64,000 bases of DNA from Paenibacillus montaniterrae (GCF_018403185.1 NZ_BOSE01000003.1:496001-560000); one strand, 5' to 3'. Counted from the first letter of the stretch, positions 25,801-35,000 are shown. Numbers and translations: made by a program. The notes: a model not told the origin generated them from the sequence alone.

Positions 25801-26414
25801 GTTCACATTCACATGTAGAAGGTCAATTGCCACATGAGCCGGAACGTGCTACCCTTGAGGGTCGCAATAAAATTACTGGCTTCTGGTTATTCCTTGGTGG
25901 CGAAACCGTATTGTTCGGTACGCTGTTTGCGGCATACCTGACACTACGTGGCCAAGTAATGGACGGTCCTACACCGAATGAGCTGTTCGACTTTGCATTG
26001 GTCGCTCTTGCAACTGCACTTTTGCTGACCTCCAGCTTAACGAGTGTGTTTGCATTGCAGGCGATGCACAAGCATAATGTTAAAGGCTTAATGGGTTGGT
26101 TGATTGTAACTTTGCTGCTTGGTGCAGCCTTCCTTGGATTGGAAATTTACGAGTTCAATCACTATGTTCACCTTGGTCATACATTTGCAGCCAGTGCGTT
26201 TTCAACCTCCTTCTATACGTTGGTTGGATTCCACGGCGCGCACGTAGCTTTCGGTTTGCTATGGGTTATCTTGATTCTGCTGCAGCTTAAAAAGCGCGGC
26301 CTGAATACTACAACTGCGCCAAAGGTATATGTGTTCGGAATGTATTGGCACTTTATCGACGTCGTATGGGTATTCATCTTTACAGTCGTTTACTTGATGG
26401 GAAAGGTGGGTTAA
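25797..26414 (+). CDS. ctaE: Cytochrome caa3 oxidase subunit III
   Basis: A 205-residue subunit with five membrane helices, the short form typical of Bacillota caa3 oxidases. FLGGETVLFGTLFAAYLTLR early in the protein and GFHGAHVAFGLLWV plus YWHFIDVVWVFIFTVVYL at the end are conserved in subunit III. It is translated from an ATG overlapping the ctaD stop and followed five bases later by ctaF. Confidence 0.94.
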   Translation: MSSHSHVEGQLPHEPERATLEGRNKITGFWLFLGGETVLFGTLFAAYLTLRGQVMDGPTPNELFDFALVALATALLLTSSLTSVFALQAMHKHNVKGLMGWLIVTLLLGAAFLGLEIYEFNHYVHLGHTFAASAFSTSFYTLVGFHGAHVAFGLLWVILILLQLKKRGLNTTTAPKVYVFGMYWHFIDVVWVFIFTVVYLMGKVG

Positions 26415-26418
26415 TATT

Positions 26419-26742
26419 ATGGCAGCAGCTAACGAACAAACTTCGCATCGTTCAGATGTGAAGACGACAAAGCCAGAAGGCTCGAAAAAGCATATTATCG
26501 CTTTTGTCTTCTCCATTCTATTAACATTTATTGCTTTCGCACTTGTAATGGCTGGCGAAATCAACACTGACTTTATCTACATCATGCTTGTGGTGTTAGC
26601 GATTATCCAAGTGTTCGTGCAGATGGCATTTTGGATGCATATGAAGGATAAAGGTCATACCTTCGCGATTATTGCCATTTTAAGTGGTGTCGTCGTAGTC
26701 TTTACTTGTGTAATTATGGCGCTATTCTGGACGACTTGGTAA
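26419..26742 (+). CDS. ctaF: Cytochrome caa3 oxidase subunit IV
   Basis: A 107-residue protein with a charged N-terminal tail and three membrane helices, containing VFVQMAFWMHMKDKGH, a hallmark of the bacterial subunit IV (CtaF/QoxD-like) family. It completes the caa3 operon and is followed by an intrinsic terminator. Confidence 0.92.
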   Translation: MAAANEQTSHRSDVKTTKPEGSKKHIIAFVFSILLTFIAFALVMAGEINTDFIYIMLVVLAIIQVFVQMAFWMHMKDKGHTFAIIAILSGVVVVFTCVIMALFWTTW

Positions 26743-26761
26743 TTCATGTTATATAAAATTT

Positions 26762-26790
26762 GGGGAGTCCTGGGTGACTCCCCTTCTTCT
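26762..26790 (+). terminator. Terminator of the ctaCDEF operon
   Basis: GGGGAGTC (26762-26769) pairs with GACTCCCC (26776-26783), followed by TTCTTCT. It lies between ctaF and ctaG. Confidence 0.75.
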
Positions 26791-26838
26791 ATATCGACTT
26801 AAATTTGTAATATGGATGCATAAGAAAGGAGCTACATC

Positions 26839-27753
26839 ATGTTAGGCTTGCAATATTTCAGTTTTCAAGCAGTTTGGAGTCCGATGTTTTTGTTTGCCAC
26901 TATTGCGCTTATCATCGGATATCTGTATGTCGTTGGTCCATGGCGTGAACGGCATTTTCCTATGGAATCGCCAGTTGCGCTTGGCAAAAAGCTGCTCTTC
27001 ATTACAGCGGCGCTCCTCTACTATTTGGCATATGAAGGTCCACTCAGCTTGCTAGGACATATAATGTTTTCGTTCCATATGACCAATATGGCATTGCTCT
27101 ATTTAATTGTGCCTCCAATGGTGCTTGCCTCAGTGCCTGGCTATGTATGGAAATTTGCATTTTCCGCATCCTTTTGGCGCAAGCTTAAATTTCTTATGCA
27201 TCCCATCGTTACGCTCATTTTATTTAACATGATGTTTTCTGTCTATCATATTCCAGTTGTTCACGATTACGTCATGACCAATTTTGTCATTCATCGTTTA
27301 TACTATTTAGTGATGCTAATCGCTGCTTTTATGATGTGGTGGCATGTTATTACGCCTATTAAAGGCATGGAGCAAATGTCGCATGTAAAACGAATGGCTT
27401 ACATATTTGCCAACGGTGTGCTGCTAACGCCAGCATGTGCGCTTATTATTTTTTCCAGCGATCCGCTATATGCGGTCTACAATGATCCGCAGGTTTGGGT
27501 AAATGCGATGGGCTATTGTGTGCCAGGCGATACCAGCTTCCTGATTAAGAAATTTGAAGGGCCTCAGTTCTTCAGCAGCTTTACGACGCTAGAGGATCAG
27601 CAAGCAGGCGGAATCATTATGAAGCTAATCCAAGAGGTTACCTACGGCGTATTGCTTGCCATGGTGTTCCGTGAATGGTTTACCCGCGAGCATAAACAGG
27701 AAGCGATTGATGAGCAGCTGCTACAAGATGCACTAGCAATCAAACAAAAATAG
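26839..27753 (+). CDS. ctaG: CtaG oxidase assembly factor
   Basis: A 304-residue membrane protein of the caa3_CtaG family, with about seven helices. In Bacillus it is needed for active caa3 oxidase, probably for copper delivery. His/Met-rich membrane motifs such as GHIMFSFHMTNMALLYL and MMWWHVITP are consistent with that. AAAGGAGC precedes the ATG. It lies after a terminator, so may have its own promoter in the 96-base gap. The TAG stop touches the first repeat of cluster C. Confidence 0.9.
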   Translation: MLGLQYFSFQAVWSPMFLFATIALIIGYLYVVGPWRERHFPMESPVALGKKLLFITAALLYYLAYEGPLSLLGHIMFSFHMTNMALLYLIVPPMVLASVPGYVWKFAFSASFWRKLKFLMHPIVTLILFNMMFSVYHIPVVHDYVMTNFVIHRLYYLVMLIAAFMMWWHVITPIKGMEQMSHVKRMAYIFANGVLLTPACALIIFSSDPLYAVYNDPQVWVNAMGYCVPGDTSFLIKKFEGPQFFSSFTTLEDQQAGGIIMKLIQEVTYGVLLAMVFREWFTREHKQEAIDEQLLQDALAIKQK

Positions 27754-28690
27754 TAGAGGTAGTTCAAAATACTGGACTTTGATGACGATGTTATGCGTTG
27801 TAGTGGATTCGACGGCGAATCTTGAACGCTAGCGAAAATTCCGGTGCTCACGTAGCAAGTGCCTACGCAGCGCTCCTCATTTTCTACTAGCGTCCAAGCT
27901 TCTTGGTCCTGAAAGCCCAGTATTTTGAACTCTCATTGGAAAGCGGTAGTTCAAAATACTGGACTTTGATGACGATGTAGTGCGCTGTAGCGTAGTCGAC
28001 GGCGAATATGTCACGCTACCGAAAGCTGCGGTGCTCACGTAGCAAGTGCCTACGCAGCGCTCCTCGCTTTCTAGTATCGTGCCATCTTCTTGGTCCTGAA
28101 AGCCCAGTATTTTGAACTCTCATTGGAAGCGGAAGTTTAAAATACTGGACTTTGATGACGATGCTGAGCGTTGTAGCGTAGTCGACGTCGAATATGTCAC
28201 GCTACCGAAAGCTGCGGTGCTCACGTAGCTTGTGCCTACGCTGCGCTCCTCGCTTTCTAGTATCGTGCCATCTTCTTGGTCCTGAAAGCCCAGTATTTTG
28301 AACTCTCATTGGAAGGGGAAGTTTAAAAATCGGACTTTGATGACGATGTAGTGCGCTGTAGCATAGTCGACGGCGAATCTTGAACGCTAGCGAAAATTCC
28401 GGTGCTCACGTAGCAAGTGCCTACGCTGCGCTCCTCATTTTCTACTAGCGTCCAAGCTTCTTGGTCCTGAAAGCCCAGTATTTTGAACTCTCATTGGAAA
28501 GAGGTAGTTCAAAATACTGGACTTTGATGACGATGTAGTGCGCTGTAGCATAGTCGACGGCGAATCTTGAACGCTAGCGACAGCTATGCTTCCGATGTAT
28601 GTTTCCTGCGGAAACATTTGAGGTGCTCACGTAGCAAGTGCCTACGCTGCGCTCCTCATTTTCTACTAGCGTCCAAGCTTCTTGGACTTG
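27754..28690 (+). repeat. Type I long-hairpin repeat cluster C (5 copies)
   Basis: Copies at about 27755-27933 (class a), 27943-28122 (b), 28130-28304 (b), 28316-28490 (a) and 28501-28690 (variant with an extra hairpin, as in copy A4). Here the outer stem is CAAAATACTGGACTTT with AAAGCCCAGTATTTTG, so both arms differ from clusters B and D in a compensating way. The fourth copy has a 5' arm (AAAAATCGGAC) that no longer matches its 3' arm, which looks like decay or recombination. The fifth copy runs into a type II repeat. Confidence 0.88.
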
Positions 28691-28862
28691 CACTCAACAA
28701 AGCTACAGCGGAGGAGCAAAGCATCCGAAAAACGAAGAGGGTCGCCTTTAACATCGTAATGCTACCTTAAAAAAACCAATAAGAGAGCATTACGATTTAA
28801 AAAGCGACTGTAGGATGCTTTGCTCCGTAGCGTTGAGGATGCATTGCTCCGGAGCGCTGCTT
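28691..28862 (+). repeat. Type II hairpin repeat next to ctaM-like gene
   Basis: One type II copy with arms AGCGGAGGAGCAAAGCATCC and GGATGCTTTGCTCCGTAGCG, inner arms AACATCGTAATGC / GCATTACGATTT, then an extra copy of the outer 3' arm (GGATGCATTGCTCCGGAGCG). The junction with the preceding type I copy is the same as at 4500-4520, so the two elements form a composite seen twice. Confidence 0.85.
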
Positions 28863-28902
28863 AGTCTTTTATTCGATTTGACGAAAGAGGGGAAAGCCAG
28901 GC

Positions 28903-29373
28903 ATGGGAGATCTTGAATTTGAAATTTTGCCTGCGATTAGTACATTTTTTATTGCATTAAGTGCAGTGCTTGTTGCAATTGGCTGGAAGCAAATTTTAAA
29001 TAAGAAGCGTGAAGCGCATCAGAAAACGATGTTTTGGGCAGCGGTCACTGCTATTATTTTCTTTATTATTTATGCTTCGCGAACGATTTTTGTCGGCAAT
29101 ACAACCTGGGGCGGGCCAGAGGGCCTTAAGACGTTTTATCTTATTTTTCTGTTCTTCCATATTGTGTTGGCTACGGTTGCTGCGGTTTTTGGCATCACGA
29201 CGCTTACTTTAGGCTACAGAAAAAAGTATGACAAGCATCGCAAGCTTGGTCGTGTTACTGCAGTGATTTGGTTTATTACGGCGATTACAGGGATTACTGT
29301 TTATGTGCTGCTTTACCTGCTATACCCGGGTGGGCATACACAGCCATTTATTGATGCTTTGTTCCGTCAGTAA
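28903..29373 (+). CDS. DUF420 (CtaM/YozB-like) membrane protein
   Basis: A 156-residue protein with five membrane helices of the DUF420 family. Its histidines (FFHIVLATVAA, KHRKLGRVTAVIWF, GGHTQPF) are typical. In Staphylococcus the homologue CtaM is required for heme-copper oxidase activity; its position downstream of the caa3 cluster agrees with an assembly role here. The ribosome site is AGAGGGGAAAG. A terminator follows. Confidence 0.85.
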   Translation: MGDLEFEILPAISTFFIALSAVLVAIGWKQILNKKREAHQKTMFWAAVTAIIFFIIYASRTIFVGNTTWGGPEGLKTFYLIFLFFHIVLATVAAVFGITTLTLGYRKKYDKHRKLGRVTAVIWFITAITGITVYVLLYLLYPGGHTQPFIDALFRQ

Positions 29374-29410
29374 TAGAACAAGAAGACCATTAATTGAACA
29401 GGAATAGAAT

Positions 29411-29453
29411 ACGCCTGGAGACATTCGGTAGGAATGCGCTCCAGGCGTTTTTG
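29411..29453 (+). terminator. Terminator after the DUF420 gene
   Basis: ACGCCTGGAG (29411-29420) pairs perfectly with CTCCAGGCGT (29439-29448), followed by TTTTG. Confidence 0.85.
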
Positions 29454-29524
29454 TTTATACTGAAGAAAAGGGAGTTTCGATTCGACAACACCAAAAAAAT
29501 CTAATTTAACTTTTTAAAAGGGGG

Positions 29525-29600
29525 TTGACAGTGCATATTGCTGTGTATATACTGTGTATATAGATATAAACAGTATATACACTATAAACAGTATACACAG
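29525..29600 (+). promoter_or_regulatory. Promoter and GntR-type operator of the ABC operon
   Basis: TTGACA (29525-29530), 17 bases, TATACT (29548-29553). Overlapping the -10 and start region are a perfect inverted repeat ACTGTGTATA / TATACACAGT (about 29551-29560 and 29591-29600) and two direct TATAAACAGTATA units between them. The operon encodes a YtrA-type GntR repressor, so autoregulation by binding here is likely. Confidence 0.7.
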
Positions 29601-29629
29601 TGTTTGGAGAAAAGGCAGGAGGAAGGCGC

Positions 29630-30355
29630 ATGAGCTATTGGCAAGGAATTCGTTATCTGATATGGAATGATATCCGCAATGCCAGATGGAAAAACCTGTT
29701 TGTGATCGTGCTTGTAGCATACTTAACGTTATTTACTTACAGAGAGCTGGCGGCGATTGTTTCGGATTCAACCAAAGAACCGTACACATTTTTAATCGAT
29801 TACTTAATCTTAATTATGTTTTCGATCACGGGGCTAACGACTACTCATCTTTACGGCTTTGGCTCGAAAAAGGATTTGCTGAGCGAGCGTTTAGCCTATT
29901 GGCGCTCATTACCAATTAAGATCGAGCAAATTGTTTGGTCAAGAGTAGCGGGCGTAACAATATTCAGTTTATTATCGTTAGTCGCCTACTACCTGTTTGT
30001 AGGGATCCTGATGAAGCTTGATAGCTTAAGCTTTGAGCTCGTTCCTTACATGCTGCACGGTTTGACGGTATATGCAATTATTTATGTATTCAACCTCATT
30101 TATTTGGTAGTCGAAATGAGCTGCACCTATAAGCAGTACATGATTTATTGCTGGATAATCCCGTTTGTTAAGCTTTTAATCGTACTATGCTACACATTAA
30201 TTTGGAAGTTCTTTTTACTGGAAAGTCTGTTTTATGCCGTACAACGAACTCCGATCATAATGGCTGCAGCGAGCATTATTCTGATTGCAGCGAGCTGCCT
30301 GCTCGCTTTTAGAATCATTAATGAAAGAGTAAGAACAAGAAATATACTGAATTAA
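29630..30355 (+). CDS. Integral membrane protein, possible ABC permease
   Basis: A 241-residue membrane protein from ATG 29630 with AGGAGGAAGGCGC upstream. About six membrane helices are predicted, after a short basic N-terminal segment (WNDIRNARWKNLF). It is the first gene of the operon that follows with a GntR regulator and an ABC ATPase, and so may be the permease partner of the first ATPase, as in Ytr-type systems. No family motif was recognised. Confidence 0.65.
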   Translation: MSYWQGIRYLIWNDIRNARWKNLFVIVLVAYLTLFTYRELAAIVSDSTKEPYTFLIDYLILIMFSITGLTTTHLYGFGSKKDLLSERLAYWRSLPIKIEQIVWSRVAGVTIFSLLSLVAYYLFVGILMKLDSLSFELVPYMLHGLTVYAIIYVFNLIYLVVEMSCTYKQYMIYCWIIPFVKLLIVLCYTLIWKFFLLESLFYAVQRTPIIMAAASIILIAASCLLAFRIINERVRTRNILN

Positions 30356-30378
30356 CCACTAAAGAAGGTGATAAGTGA

Positions 30379-30759
30379 ATGCGGCTACCGATCGGAATTA
30401 ATGAACAGAGTGCGGAGCCACTGTATTACCAGATAGAAGTTCAGCTTCGAGCGCTCATCATTAGTGGGACGTTACAAGCAGGGACATTGCTGCCTTCGAT
30501 CAGAGAGCTTGCGTCACAGTTGAAATGTAGCGTCATCACCATTAAGCGCGTATATAGCGATCTGGAAGCGGAGGGCTTGCTGCGCACGAAGCAAGGCACA
30601 GGAACTTATGTCTCCCACGTTGAAGAGCAATCGCGGGAAGAGCATCGACTCGGGGTTGTGATTGAAGCGATTGATCATTTGATGGAAGCAGCGAAACGCG
30701 TTCAATGCTCAAAGCAGGAGCTGGAGCAGCTGCTCGAGGAAAAGCTAAAGCAATATTGA
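30379..30759 (+). CDS. YtrA-subfamily GntR repressor
   Basis: A 126-residue GntR regulator: winged helix at about 8-78 (EPLYYQIEVQLRALIISGTL, LPSIRELASQLKCSVITIKR, GLLRTKQGTGTYVSH) and a short C-terminal helical dimerisation arm of about 45 residues with no large effector domain. That short form defines the YtrA subfamily, which usually controls its own ABC operon and responds to cell-envelope stress. The candidate operator lies at the operon promoter. Confidence 0.88.
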   Translation: MRLPIGINEQSAEPLYYQIEVQLRALIISGTLQAGTLLPSIRELASQLKCSVITIKRVYSDLEAEGLLRTKQGTGTYVSHVEEQSREEHRLGVVIEAIDHLMEAAKRVQCSKQELEQLLEEKLKQY

Positions 30760-30781
30760 AAGCAAGGGGTGTGGAGTTGAG

Positions 30782-31687
30782 ATGGGAGAGCATGCGATTG
30801 CGTTAAACAGCGTCAAGCTGGTGCGTGACCATTTTACATTTGGTCCGCTGGATTTGGAAATTCCAAAAGGCTACGTCACAGCGATAGTAGGGCCAAATGG
30901 TTCAGGCAAAAGCACGTTGTTTCGAATGATTATGAATACGATCAAGCCACAGCAAGGCAATATCCATGTGCTTGGCGAACAACTTGGTTATGACAACGAT
31001 GATGAGCTGAAGCAAAACATCGGACATTTGCCAGAGGAAGCGACAACCTTTGATTACTTTTTGAAGGGCTATGACAAGGCGGCTTTTCATGCCAAATGGT
31101 TCCGCGGCTGGAACAACGACACTTACCAGCGTCTGCTATCTAATTTGGCAACGCGAGATGATTTGCAGCTTAAGAAAATGTCGAAAGGGATGCGGCGTAA
31201 ATTTGACCTGTCGCTAGCGATGGCACATCATCCGAAGCTGCTGCTGCTCGACGAGCCGTCCTCGGGACTTGACCCGATCGCATGGAAAACGATGATCGAA
31301 GTGCTGCACCAGTATATGGAGAATGAGGATCACACGATTTTGATGACGACCCATATCGTTGATGAAGTAAAGCGGCTGGCAGATTACATTGTGTTCCTGA
31401 TTGATGGGCAAGTGTATGGCACCTATGAAAAGGATGAGCTGCTGCAAAGCTGGATGACTTATTTTATCGAGACGCCAGCGCATTCTACAATCGATATTCG
31501 TTCTATTCCTGGATATTGTGAACATAAGCTTGTTAGCAATGGATTTTATGAAGTAATTAGCTCAAAGGCGTTTGAAGCGGAGCAATGGCTCGAGCAACAG
31601 CAGGTCAATGTACGCAGCAAGCAGCTGTTAGAGCTGGATGAAATATTATTGCAGCATGTTAAAAGAGCAAGACAATTTGCAAAATAA
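30782..31687 (+). CDS. ABC transporter ATPase, YtrB-like
   Basis: A 301-residue ATPase with Walker A GPNGSGKST (about 38-46), signature MSKGMRRKFDL (about 134-144), Walker B LLLLDEPSSGLDP (about 154-166) and H-loop MTTHIVDEV. The C-terminal 80 residues form a distinct accessory domain. It is the usual partner of a YtrA regulator and of ABC-2 type permeases. Confidence 0.85.
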   Translation: MGEHAIALNSVKLVRDHFTFGPLDLEIPKGYVTAIVGPNGSGKSTLFRMIMNTIKPQQGNIHVLGEQLGYDNDDELKQNIGHLPEEATTFDYFLKGYDKAAFHAKWFRGWNNDTYQRLLSNLATRDDLQLKKMSKGMRRKFDLSLAMAHHPKLLLLDEPSSGLDPIAWKTMIEVLHQYMENEDHTILMTTHIVDEVKRLADYIVFLIDGQVYGTYEKDELLQSWMTYFIETPAHSTIDIRSIPGYCEHKLVSNGFYEVISSKAFEAEQWLEQQQVNVRSKQLLELDEILLQHVKRARQFAK

Positions 31688-31705
31688 TGAAAAGGTGGGA
31701 AAGTC

Positions 31706-32608
31706 GTGAATCCATTAGTAGTGAACAATGTAGTTAAACAGTATGCAGACAAAACCGCAGTAAGCGGCGTGCAGTTTGAGGTATCGAAAGGTGAAATTTA
31801 TGGCTTGCTCGGCGCGAATGGTGCCGGCAAAACGACAACAATGCGGATGATTTTGGGACTCATTTATCCCGATCAAGGTGAAATTCGTTATAACGGGAAG
31901 CCGTACAGCAATGAACTATTAAAAAACATTGGCTACTTGCCAGAGGAACGCGGCTTGTATCCGAAAATTAAAGTAAGCGAGCAGCTTATTTATCTGGCTC
32001 AGCTTAAAGGGATGTCCGCCAAGGATGCAGATAAAAGCTTGAAATATTGGCTTGAGCGCTTCGAGGTGCCTGAAAACTACAGCAAGCGTGTTGAGGAGCT
32101 GTCCAAAGGTAATCAGCAAAAAATCCAATTCATCTCTGCCGTTATTCATAATCCGCAATTTATTATTATGGATGAGGCGTTCAGCGGACTGGACCCGGTA
32201 AACGTAGAGCTGTTGAAGGCAACGGTCAAGGAGCTGCGCGATAATGGAGCGAGTATCGTCTTTTCAACGCACCGCATGGAGCATGTGGAAGAGCTTTGCC
32301 GCAACATTACAATTTTGCACCGCTCGAAAGAAGTTATTAAAGGCGGCGTAAAAGAAATCAAGAGCAAATTCCCGAAAGAAAAAGTATTTCTGCAAACGAA
32401 GCAAGAGGTTAAAGGGCTTGAGCAGCTTGCCGGCGTAAAAGTAATTCATCGCCATGAGCATGGACTAGAAATTGAAATTGCCGAGGAAAAAGTAGCGTCG
32501 CACATTTTGAATCATGCTTTGTCGCAGTCTGAAATTGAGCATTTCCAAGTAAAAGAGCCTACATTAAATGAAATCTTTATTAGATCGGTTGGTGAGCGTA
32601 ATGAATAA
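31706..32608 (+). CDS. ABC exporter ATPase, YhaQ/NatA-like
   Basis: A 300-residue ATPase: Walker A GANGAGKTT (about 36-44), signature LSKGNQQKIQF, Walker B FIIMDEAFSGLDP and H-loop FSTHRMEHVEEL. The Ala in DEAFSG is typical of the YhaQ/NatA group. Its start is GTG at 31706 (GTGAATCCATTAG) after AAAAGGTGGGAAAGTC. Its 3' end overlaps the permease gene, so both are made together. Confidence 0.85.
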   Translation: MNPLVVNNVVKQYADKTAVSGVQFEVSKGEIYGLLGANGAGKTTTMRMILGLIYPDQGEIRYNGKPYSNELLKNIGYLPEERGLYPKIKVSEQLIYLAQLKGMSAKDADKSLKYWLERFEVPENYSKRVEELSKGNQQKIQFISAVIHNPQFIIMDEAFSGLDPVNVELLKATVKELRDNGASIVFSTHRMEHVEELCRNITILHRSKEVIKGGVKEIKSKFPKEKVFLQTKQEVKGLEQLAGVKVIHRHEHGLEIEIAEEKVASHILNHALSQSEIEHFQVKEPTLNEIFIRSVGERNE

Positions 32609-33914
32609 TTTTGGTACAGTAGTTCGCTTTACAGTAATGAACAAGCTGAAAGCAAAGCCGTTCATTATTTCTACGATTGTTTTTCTACTTATTATTTCCG
32701 TAGTGGTCAATTTGCCTTATATTATTATGCAGTTCCAGGGCGGCGGCTCAGATAAAGTCCAAACGATTGGATATATTCAGGACGGAGCTGCACCTGGTTC
32801 AACGACAGCGCAGCAATTGCAGCAATATTTCGAGGCAGTTGAAGGAAGCAGACTACAGTTGAAGTCATTCCCGTCCTCCGGCGATGCAGCAGCAGATGAG
32901 AAGACATTAAGAGATGCGCTAAATAATGGCGAGCTTTACAGCTACCTGCAATTTGGTGAAATGACAGATAGCGGCTTCCCGGAAGTCATTGTAAAAAGCG
33001 AAAAGCTGTTGGATGATTCAATCTCCAACCAAATCGAAGCAGCTTTGCACATTATTCGTCAATCCAACGTTTTGGCCCAATCTGGCTTAAGTGAGCAGCA
33101 ATTGAATGAGCTGCAGGCGCCAATCGTTGTCGAAGCAGTACAAATCAAAGGATCGATGTCTGGTGAAGACGGCGATTCAGCAATATCCGCAGCTGAGCAA
33201 GGCGTTAATATGGGCATCATTTACTTCCTGATTATCTTCTTGTTCATGGCCGTTATGATTTCTGGTCAAATGATTGCTTCTGAAGTAACAGCAGAAAAAA
33301 GCTCGCGTGTTATGGAAGTACTGATTACAAGCGTATCGCCGCTTACCAGCATGTTCGGTAAAATTACAGGGATGTTCCTGATCGTACTGATCCAGCTTGC
33401 ATCGTATATTGCGGTTGCGTTACTCAACATCAGCCTGCCGCATAACGCTGAAATGCTGCAAGGACTTAGTATTGATCTATCTGTAGTAGATCCGATGCTG
33501 ATCATTTTCGCAATTCTTTACTTCTTGTTTGGCTTCTTCTTGTTCGCAACGCTGTATGCAGCACTTGGCTCAATTGTGAGCAGAACAGAGGACCTTGGCT
33601 CAGCAGTAATGCCGATGACATTCATCTCGCTAGCTGGATTTTACATTGCAATCTTCAGTATTGCGACGCCAGACAGCATGCTAGTCAAAATTTGCAGCCA
33701 CATTCCATTGTTCTCGCCATTCGTCATGATATTGCGAGCTGGCTTGACCAATATCCCAACCTGGGAAGTGTTTGTATCACTAGGCATTCTCGTTGTTACG
33801 ATCTACCTGGCAGTCGTATTCTCAGCTAAAATTTATCGCACTGGCGTACTGATGTACGGCAAGCGCCCTAGCTTCAAAGAGCTGCGCAAAGCGATGAAGG
33901 CATACAAGATTTAA
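32601..33914 (+). CDS. ABC-2 type permease, YhaP/NatB-like
   Basis: A 437-residue exporter permease. One N-terminal helix (about 22-42) is followed by a large extracellular domain (about 45-210) and a cluster of five or six helices (about 215-420), the NatB/YhaP arrangement. MIASEVTAEKSSRVMEVLITSV in the first cytoplasmic loop is the coupling segment of this family. The ATG at 32601 overlaps the ATPase stop by eight bases. Related NatAB systems export sodium; the substrate here is unknown. Confidence 0.85.
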   Translation: MNNFGTVVRFTVMNKLKAKPFIISTIVFLLIISVVVNLPYIIMQFQGGGSDKVQTIGYIQDGAAPGSTTAQQLQQYFEAVEGSRLQLKSFPSSGDAAADEKTLRDALNNGELYSYLQFGEMTDSGFPEVIVKSEKLLDDSISNQIEAALHIIRQSNVLAQSGLSEQQLNELQAPIVVEAVQIKGSMSGEDGDSAISAAEQGVNMGIIYFLIIFLFMAVMISGQMIASEVTAEKSSRVMEVLITSVSPLTSMFGKITGMFLIVLIQLASYIAVALLNISLPHNAEMLQGLSIDLSVVDPMLIIFAILYFLFGFFLFATLYAALGSIVSRTEDLGSAVMPMTFISLAGFYIAIFSIATPDSMLVKICSHIPLFSPFVMILRAGLTNIPTWEVFVSLGILVVTIYLAVVFSAKIYRTGVLMYGKRPSFKELRKAMKAYKI

Positions 33915-33939
33915 CAAATTAGAAAAGGATGATGGCAAG

Positions 33940-34422
33940 TTGGAACAATTTTTGCAGCAGTTGCAAGACTCTAATCCGATATTACAATTCCTTGGGGTTA
34001 TGCTTGTAGGAATGATCCCGTTTCTCGAAGGATACTTTGCAGTGCCTATAGGGATTGCGGTCGGATTCCCTGCAGTGATGACGATCATAGCAGCAATCGT
34101 CGGAAACTGGATTTCGGTTATGGTTGTTATCCTGGCTAGTGATCGTGTTAGGCAGTGGCTGCAAAGCAGAAAACCGTCTGAACGTAAACAAGAAAAGCAC
34201 AATAAACGTCTAGAACGTGGGCAGAAGCTATTCCAAAAGTACGGTGTTCCCGGCGTGTCTCTTCTAGGTCCTTTGTTGATCGGAGACCATATCGCGGCTT
34301 TAGTTTGTATCGCAGCGGGTGCGTCGAAACGCTATGTGATAATTTGGCAGACGATTGCCATAGTAGTATGGGCTGTTGGAACGGGGATTCTGGTGCTGTT
34401 AGGATTAAATGCTCTAAAGTAA
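33940..34422 (+). CDS. Small multidrug export family protein
   Basis: A 160-residue protein with about four membrane helices of the family named small multidrug export (COG2426-like). The core is LVGMIPFLEGYFAVPIGIAV and GVSLLGPLLIGDHIAALVCI. The start is TTG at 33940 with AAAAGGATGATGG upstream. Whether the family really exports drugs is unproven. It is the last gene before the accessory region. Confidence 0.78.
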   Translation: MEQFLQQLQDSNPILQFLGVMLVGMIPFLEGYFAVPIGIAVGFPAVMTIIAAIVGNWISVMVVILASDRVRQWLQSRKPSERKQEKHNKRLERGQKLFQKYGVPGVSLLGPLLIGDHIAALVCIAAGASKRYVIIWQTIAIVVWAVGTGILVLLGLNALK

Positions 34423-34519
34423 TTCCACTCCCAAGGAAACAGAAGAGAACCCTAGATTCATTGCTAGCATGGATAATTTGCAGTAGCATTTGCTCAAAGT
34501 TTGCATTAAAACGAGGATT

Positions 34520-34566
34520 AGTCATCGGTAATCTCTTCTACGAGGTGTCGATGACTTTTCCTTTTT
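34520..34566 (+). terminator. Terminator after the small export gene
   Basis: AGTCATCG (34520-34527) pairs with CGATGACT (34549-34556), followed by TTTCCTTTTT. Confidence 0.7.
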
Positions 34567-34636
34567 AATTTTGCGAACTTAATTGTATGTTATCGGAACG
34601 TTTTTACGCTTCATAGCCATAATACGTTATAAATTC

Positions 34637-35000
34637 TCATCTGATAGTTTTCGCTGCAACACCTACATTTTCTTTGATGATAGCTTCTTCAATCATATGT
34701 TGAATTTTACGTTTGAAAGCTTCAACATCAGGCATAGCGTTGCGTTCTACTTTTACGATAAACGACTTTACAGCTACAAAGAGACTCACTTTTATACGTA
34801 CGACATACTTCAAAATACTTCATTCGCACGCTCTTTTAATACATGTTCGACACCGTCTAGAATAATCTCAACTCGTTCCTTGCTTTCTGGATTAGCGCTT
34901 GCGACAACCTGTTATGATACCACCTGCTGCCCTGATGCTACACTTTTTACGCCTTTTCCATTATTGACGGATAAACGTCACTCTTGTTTTCCACTACCCT
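34637..35000 (-). pseudogene. Decayed gene of unknown family
   Basis: On the minus strand two open segments in different frames look like coding sequence: NPESKERVEIILDGVEHVL (ending 34810-34812) and KVERNAMPDVEAFKRKIQHM continuing to KENVGVAAKTIR (ending 34637-34639). Stops and frame changes separate them, so this is a broken gene. I do not recognise the family. The plus-strand 182-residue ORF over the same bases has poor composition and no ribosome site, and is rejected. The rest of 34567-35212 is AT-rich with no other gene seen. Confidence 0.4.
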
